8,701 nucleotides of DNA. It comes from Planctomycetota bacterium. GTDB lineage: Bacteria; Planctomycetota; Phycisphaerae; UBA1845; Fen-1342. The stretch spans positions 1-8,701 of the forward strand of contig JAUWXH010000051.1 of NCBI GenBank assembly GCA_030616465.1, written 5' to 3'. The position numbers and the translations under genes were made by a program. The notes below the pieces were generated by a model, which was not told the DNA's origin, did not search any database, and saw only the letters and a list, made by a program, of their open reading frames with translations. This document shows, piece by piece, positions 6,799 to 8,701 of the stretch. Numbering within the stretch: position 1 is the first letter of the stretch; the number at the start of each line of letters is the position of its first letter.

Positions 6799-8361
6799 TG
6801 CGCCTCCCATGGCGGCGTGCAGGATGCGCTCCTGCGTGGCCTCGGCCCGGTCAAACCCGGCGACCACCTTGCCGCGGTGCATGACGATGATGCGGTCGCT
6901 CATCATTAGCAGCTCTGGCAGCTCCGACGTAATCAGGACGATGGCGTGGCCGGCCCGGCTCCACCGGTTCATAAGCTGGTAGATCTCCTGTTTCGCGCCG
7001 ACGTCCACACCGCGCGTCGGCTCGTCGAGCAGCAGGACGCGCGGCTGGGCGTTGAGCCACTTGCCCAGCACGACTTTCTGCTGGTTTCCGCCTGAGAGCG
7101 TGGCGACGGGTTGTGTGAGCGAGGCGGCCCGCAGGTCGAGATCACCGGCAACGCGCTCGGCAAGCTGCATCTCGTGCGCGAAGTTTAACCAGCCGGCAGG
7201 TGACACCCGGGCCACGGACGCCAGCGTCATGTTGGCCGCGATGTTCATGCCGAGCACCAGCCCGGTGCGCTGGCGGTCGTTGGTGACCAGGGCGAAGCCG
7301 CGCCGGATCGCAGCGCGTGGCGAGCTGGGTCGGTAGGCCCGGCCGTCGATCCAGACGCGTCCCACGACGCGGCCGCGGTGAACCCCGAACAACGCGGACA
7401 ACAGGTCGCTGTTTCCTGAGCCGGCCAGACCGGCCAGACCAAGGATCTCACCGGCGCGCACCTCGAACGAGACCCGATCCACCAGCGGCCGCAGACCGCG
7501 CCGGGCAGCTTGGACGGAGAAGTCCTGGGCGGCAAGGCGCACTTGCCGGCCGGAGGGGGGCGGGACGGCGGCGTCTCTGGCCGACTCGGGCAGATCGCGC
7601 CCGACCATGGACCGGATCAGGGCAGCGGCGGGTAGCTCAGCCACGCGTGCCGTGACGATGCGGTCGCCGTCACGCAGTACGGTGATCCGGTCGGCGATGC
7701 GATAGACCTCTTCGAGCTTGTGGGTGATGTAGATGATGCCGCAGCCGCGCTGCTTCAGTTCACCGATCACGTCGAACAGACGCTCGACCTCGGGTTCGCG
7801 TAGCGCGCTGGTGGGCTCGTCCATGACGATGATCTCGGCCTCGAGCGCCAGGGCTTTGATGATCTCGATGAGCTGCTGCGTAGCGATGGGGAACGTGCCG
7901 ACGGTTTGCCGCACGTCCACGTCCAGACCCAGCCGCCCGAGGGCCTCCAGCGCCTGGCGCTGCTGCTCCGCGTAGCGCAGCCAACCACGGGCGCTGCGCT
8001 CGTGCCCCAGAAAGATGTTGTCGGCGACCGACATCGCGGGCACCAGCGAGAGTTCCTGGTGGATGATGGCGACGCCCTGTGCGGCGGCTTCGCGCGGCGA
8101 ATGAAAGCGGACGCGCTGGCCGCGAAGGTGGATTTGCCCTTCCTCCGGCTCGTGGACGCCGCCCAGGATCTTGATCAGTGTGCTCTTGCCGGCCCCGTTT
8201 TCGCCGGCGAGCACGTGGACCTCGCCGGCCCGCAGGTCGAAGTCCACTTGCTTGAGCGCGCGGATCGCGCCGAAGGACTTGCTGATGCCGGTCATGCGCA
8301 GCAGCAGGTGTTTCTCGGCGTGCGGCTGTTCGGGGCGTGCTTGCGCGGACGCTGTAACCAT
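6781..8361 (-). CDS. Sugar ABC transporter ATP-binding protein with two nucleotide-binding domains (RbsA-like)
   Basis: 526 residues from the ATG at 8361; RbsA homologues are about 500. Two ABC ATPase domains are fused in tandem. Domain 1: Walker A GENGAGKST (53-61), Q-loop IIHQELSLVP (99-108), signature region FPIATQQLIEI (157-167), Walker B IIVMDEPTSAL (177-187) and switch His214. Domain 2: degenerate Walker A GLAGSGNSDLL (311-321) without lysine, a good signature LSGGNQQKVVLGKWL (422-436), Walker B VLLLDEPTRGVDVG (442-455) and switch-region ITSE (477-480). A lysine-less second Walker A is normal for this family. It powers uptake through the RbsC-like permease whose gene it overlaps. The frame remains open to a TTG at 8553, but the added 64 residues show no ABC homology and would cover the predicted promoter. 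The ATG is preceded only by a weak GAGAG. Substrate class CUT2 sugar; exact sugar unknown. Confidence 0.93.
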   Translation of the reverse strand: MVTASAQARPEQPHAEKHLLLRMTGISKSFGAIRALKQVDFDLRAGEVHVLAGENGAGKSTLIKILGGVHEPEEGQIHLRGQRVRFHSPREAAAQGVAIIHQELSLVPAMSVADNIFLGHERSARGWLRYAEQQRQALEALGRLGLDVDVRQTVGTFPIATQQLIEIIKALALEAEIIVMDEPTSALREPEVERLFDVIGELKQRGCGIIYITHKLEEVYRIADRITVLRDGDRIVTARVAELPAAALIRSMVGRDLPESARDAAVPPPSGRQVRLAAQDFSVQAARRGLRPLVDRVSFEVRAGEILGLAGLAGSGNSDLLSALFGVHRGRVVGRVWIDGRAYRPSSPRAAIRRGFALVTNDRQRTGLVLGMNIAANMTLASVARVSPAGWLNFAHEMQLAERVAGDLDLRAASLTQPVATLSGGNQQKVVLGKWLNAQPRVLLLDEPTRGVDVGAKQEIYQLMNRWSRAGHAIVLITSELPELLMMSDRIIVMHRGKVVAGFDRAEATQERILHAAMGGAVASSE

Positions 8362-8422
8362 TCCACTCTCGCCTGTGCCGGCGCGATTGCCGGGCCGATC
8401 AAGACAATTGCCGTTCGACCGG

Positions 8423-8451
8423 AGAATACGCGCAGCCGACGACACGTTCAA
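8423..8451 (-). promoter_or_regulatory. Predicted sigma70-like promoter of the transporter/hydrolase operon
   Basis: On the minus strand, -35 TTGAAC (8451-8446) and -10 TATTCT (8428-8423) are separated by exactly 17 bases, each matching consensus at four of six positions. Transcription would begin near 8416, leaving about 55 nt before the ATPase ATG at 8361. Two CAATTG sites sit at 8449-8454, overlapping the -35, and at 8405-8410, just downstream of the start, in G(C/G)CAATTG context and 44 bp apart. They could be operator half-sites, but this is speculative. Planctomycete promoters are poorly defined, so the call is tentative. Confidence 0.4.
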
Positions 8452-8538
8452 TTGGCGAAGCCGCCGGCTCGGTTGGTCCTCGTTGTCCCGTCGCCCGCAC
8501 CAAAGGAACCACAGTAACCGCGCAAGACCGAAAACGGT

Positions 8539-8568
8539 TTGGCCCAGCGACAACGTTACGAGTATACT
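8539..8568 (+). promoter_or_regulatory. Predicted promoter for the rightward gene
   Basis: Plus-strand TTGGCC (8539-8544) and TATACT (8563-8568) are 18 bases apart. The -10 is good and the -35 matches four of six. Transcription would start near 8575, about 27 nt before the ATG at 8602. TATACT lies in the palindrome AGTATACT, so it also reads on the minus strand, but no acceptable -35 is found there. Confidence 0.35.
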
Positions 8569-8601
8569 TGAACTGGAGAACGGGCGGCGAAGGAGGGCAG
8601 G

Positions 8602-8701
8602 ATGTCGAGCCGCGCGGTTCGTATCGCCAGCTTCCTCCCTGAGCGAGCACGGAAGGGGTCAGGCATGATCCGATCGATCCGGCTGCTGATCGCATTCGTC
8701 G
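8602..8701 (+). CDS. Start of a divergent gene, probably exported; cut by window edge
   Basis: Only the first residues are inside the window and no family can be named. The frame is open from the ATG at 8602, preceded by AGGAGG with a five-base spacer, to the end. A second in-frame ATG at 8665 has GGAAGGGG six bases upstream. From 8665 the protein would begin MIRSIRLLIAFV, a basic start followed by a hydrophobic run, typical of a signal peptide or membrane segment. From 8602 it gains 21 mostly polar and basic residues (MSSRAVRIASFLPERARKG...). A candidate promoter at 8539-8568 fits the upstream start, while the signal-peptide appearance favours the downstream one. Divergent orientation suggests possible co-regulation with the sugar operon. 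Confidence 0.5.
   Translation, partial: MSSRAVRIASFLPERARKGSGMIRSIRLLIAFV

Larger units (their letters stand above)
8362..8601. other. Divergent intergenic regulatory region
   Basis: These 240 bases separate the leftward operon from the rightward gene at the window end. Apart from the two candidate promoters, no coding signal, tRNA or clear hairpin is seen. Open frames crossing it show no recognisable protein features. A shared regulator could control both transcription units from here. Confidence 0.5.

Noticed and set aside
5990..6982. 330-residue plus-strand frame and a 292-residue alternative minus-strand frame over the permease
   Set aside because: Both are shadows of the permease, whose own frame carries every RbsC family motif. 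Their translations are Arg/Asp/Gly-rich and lack hydrophobic segments.
8362..8553. N-terminal extension of the ABC ATPase to a TTG at 8553
   Set aside because: The 64 extra residues have no ABC-family similarity, the total would exceed the usual length by about 90, no Shine-Dalgarno precedes the TTG, and the extension would overlap the predicted promoter.
1..8701. CRISPR array, tRNA, rRNA, transposase or phage genes
   Set aside because: No regularly spaced repeats, cloverleaf, ribosomal RNA text or recombinase motifs were seen on either strand by reading; a tool-based scan was not possible.

Overview
The window is a GC-rich bacterial locus in which nearly everything is coded on the minus strand. 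It reads as one carbohydrate-uptake and glycan-degradation cluster. The GH172/DUF2961 and bacterial-type GH116 enzymes, the exported lipoproteins, the GC content and the short dispersed-type repeats resemble Planctomycetota (Phycisphaerae or Pirellulales-like). That assignment is an inference from gene content, since no rRNA or marker gene is present.

Transcription of the main cluster runs from right to left. A sigma70-like minus-strand promoter lies at 8423-8451. It is followed by a sugar ABC ATPase (6781-8361), a single RbsC-type permease (5753-6784), a YtfQ/RbsB-like periplasmic sugar-binding lipoprotein (4785-5732) and an exported GH116 (GBA2/DUF608-type) glycosidase (1670-4801). These four genes overlap or are separated by 20 nt, so they are very probably one operon. 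After a 193-nt gap that holds a 123-bp imperfect palindromic element (1516-1638), a GH172 lipoprotein (1476 down to 1) runs off the left edge; 492 residues are visible and the C-terminus is missing. At the right end, a separate gene starts on the plus strand (8602 or 8665) and leaves the window after a few codons, so 8362-8601 is a divergent regulatory region.

Working model: GH172 on the cell surface or in the periplasm and GH116 in the periplasm release sugars from a glycan or glycoside. The binding lipoprotein captures the product, and the ATPase/permease pair imports it. Three features point to furanose or fructan-like substrates: GH172 characterised members act on alpha-D-fructofuranosides and alpha-D-arabinofuranosides, the binding protein resembles the galactofuranose receptor YtfQ, and GH116 carries an inserted beta-sandwich like those on GH32 levanases. 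The substrate itself cannot be read from the sequence.

The main points worth a second look are the domain inserted into GH116, its altered active-site neighbourhood (an expected Asp is His603), the palindromic element between the two hydrolase genes, and a heptamer tandem repeat that supplies both the stop codon of the ATPase and the start of the permease. Long open frames on the plus strand are antisense shadows of the minus-strand genes.
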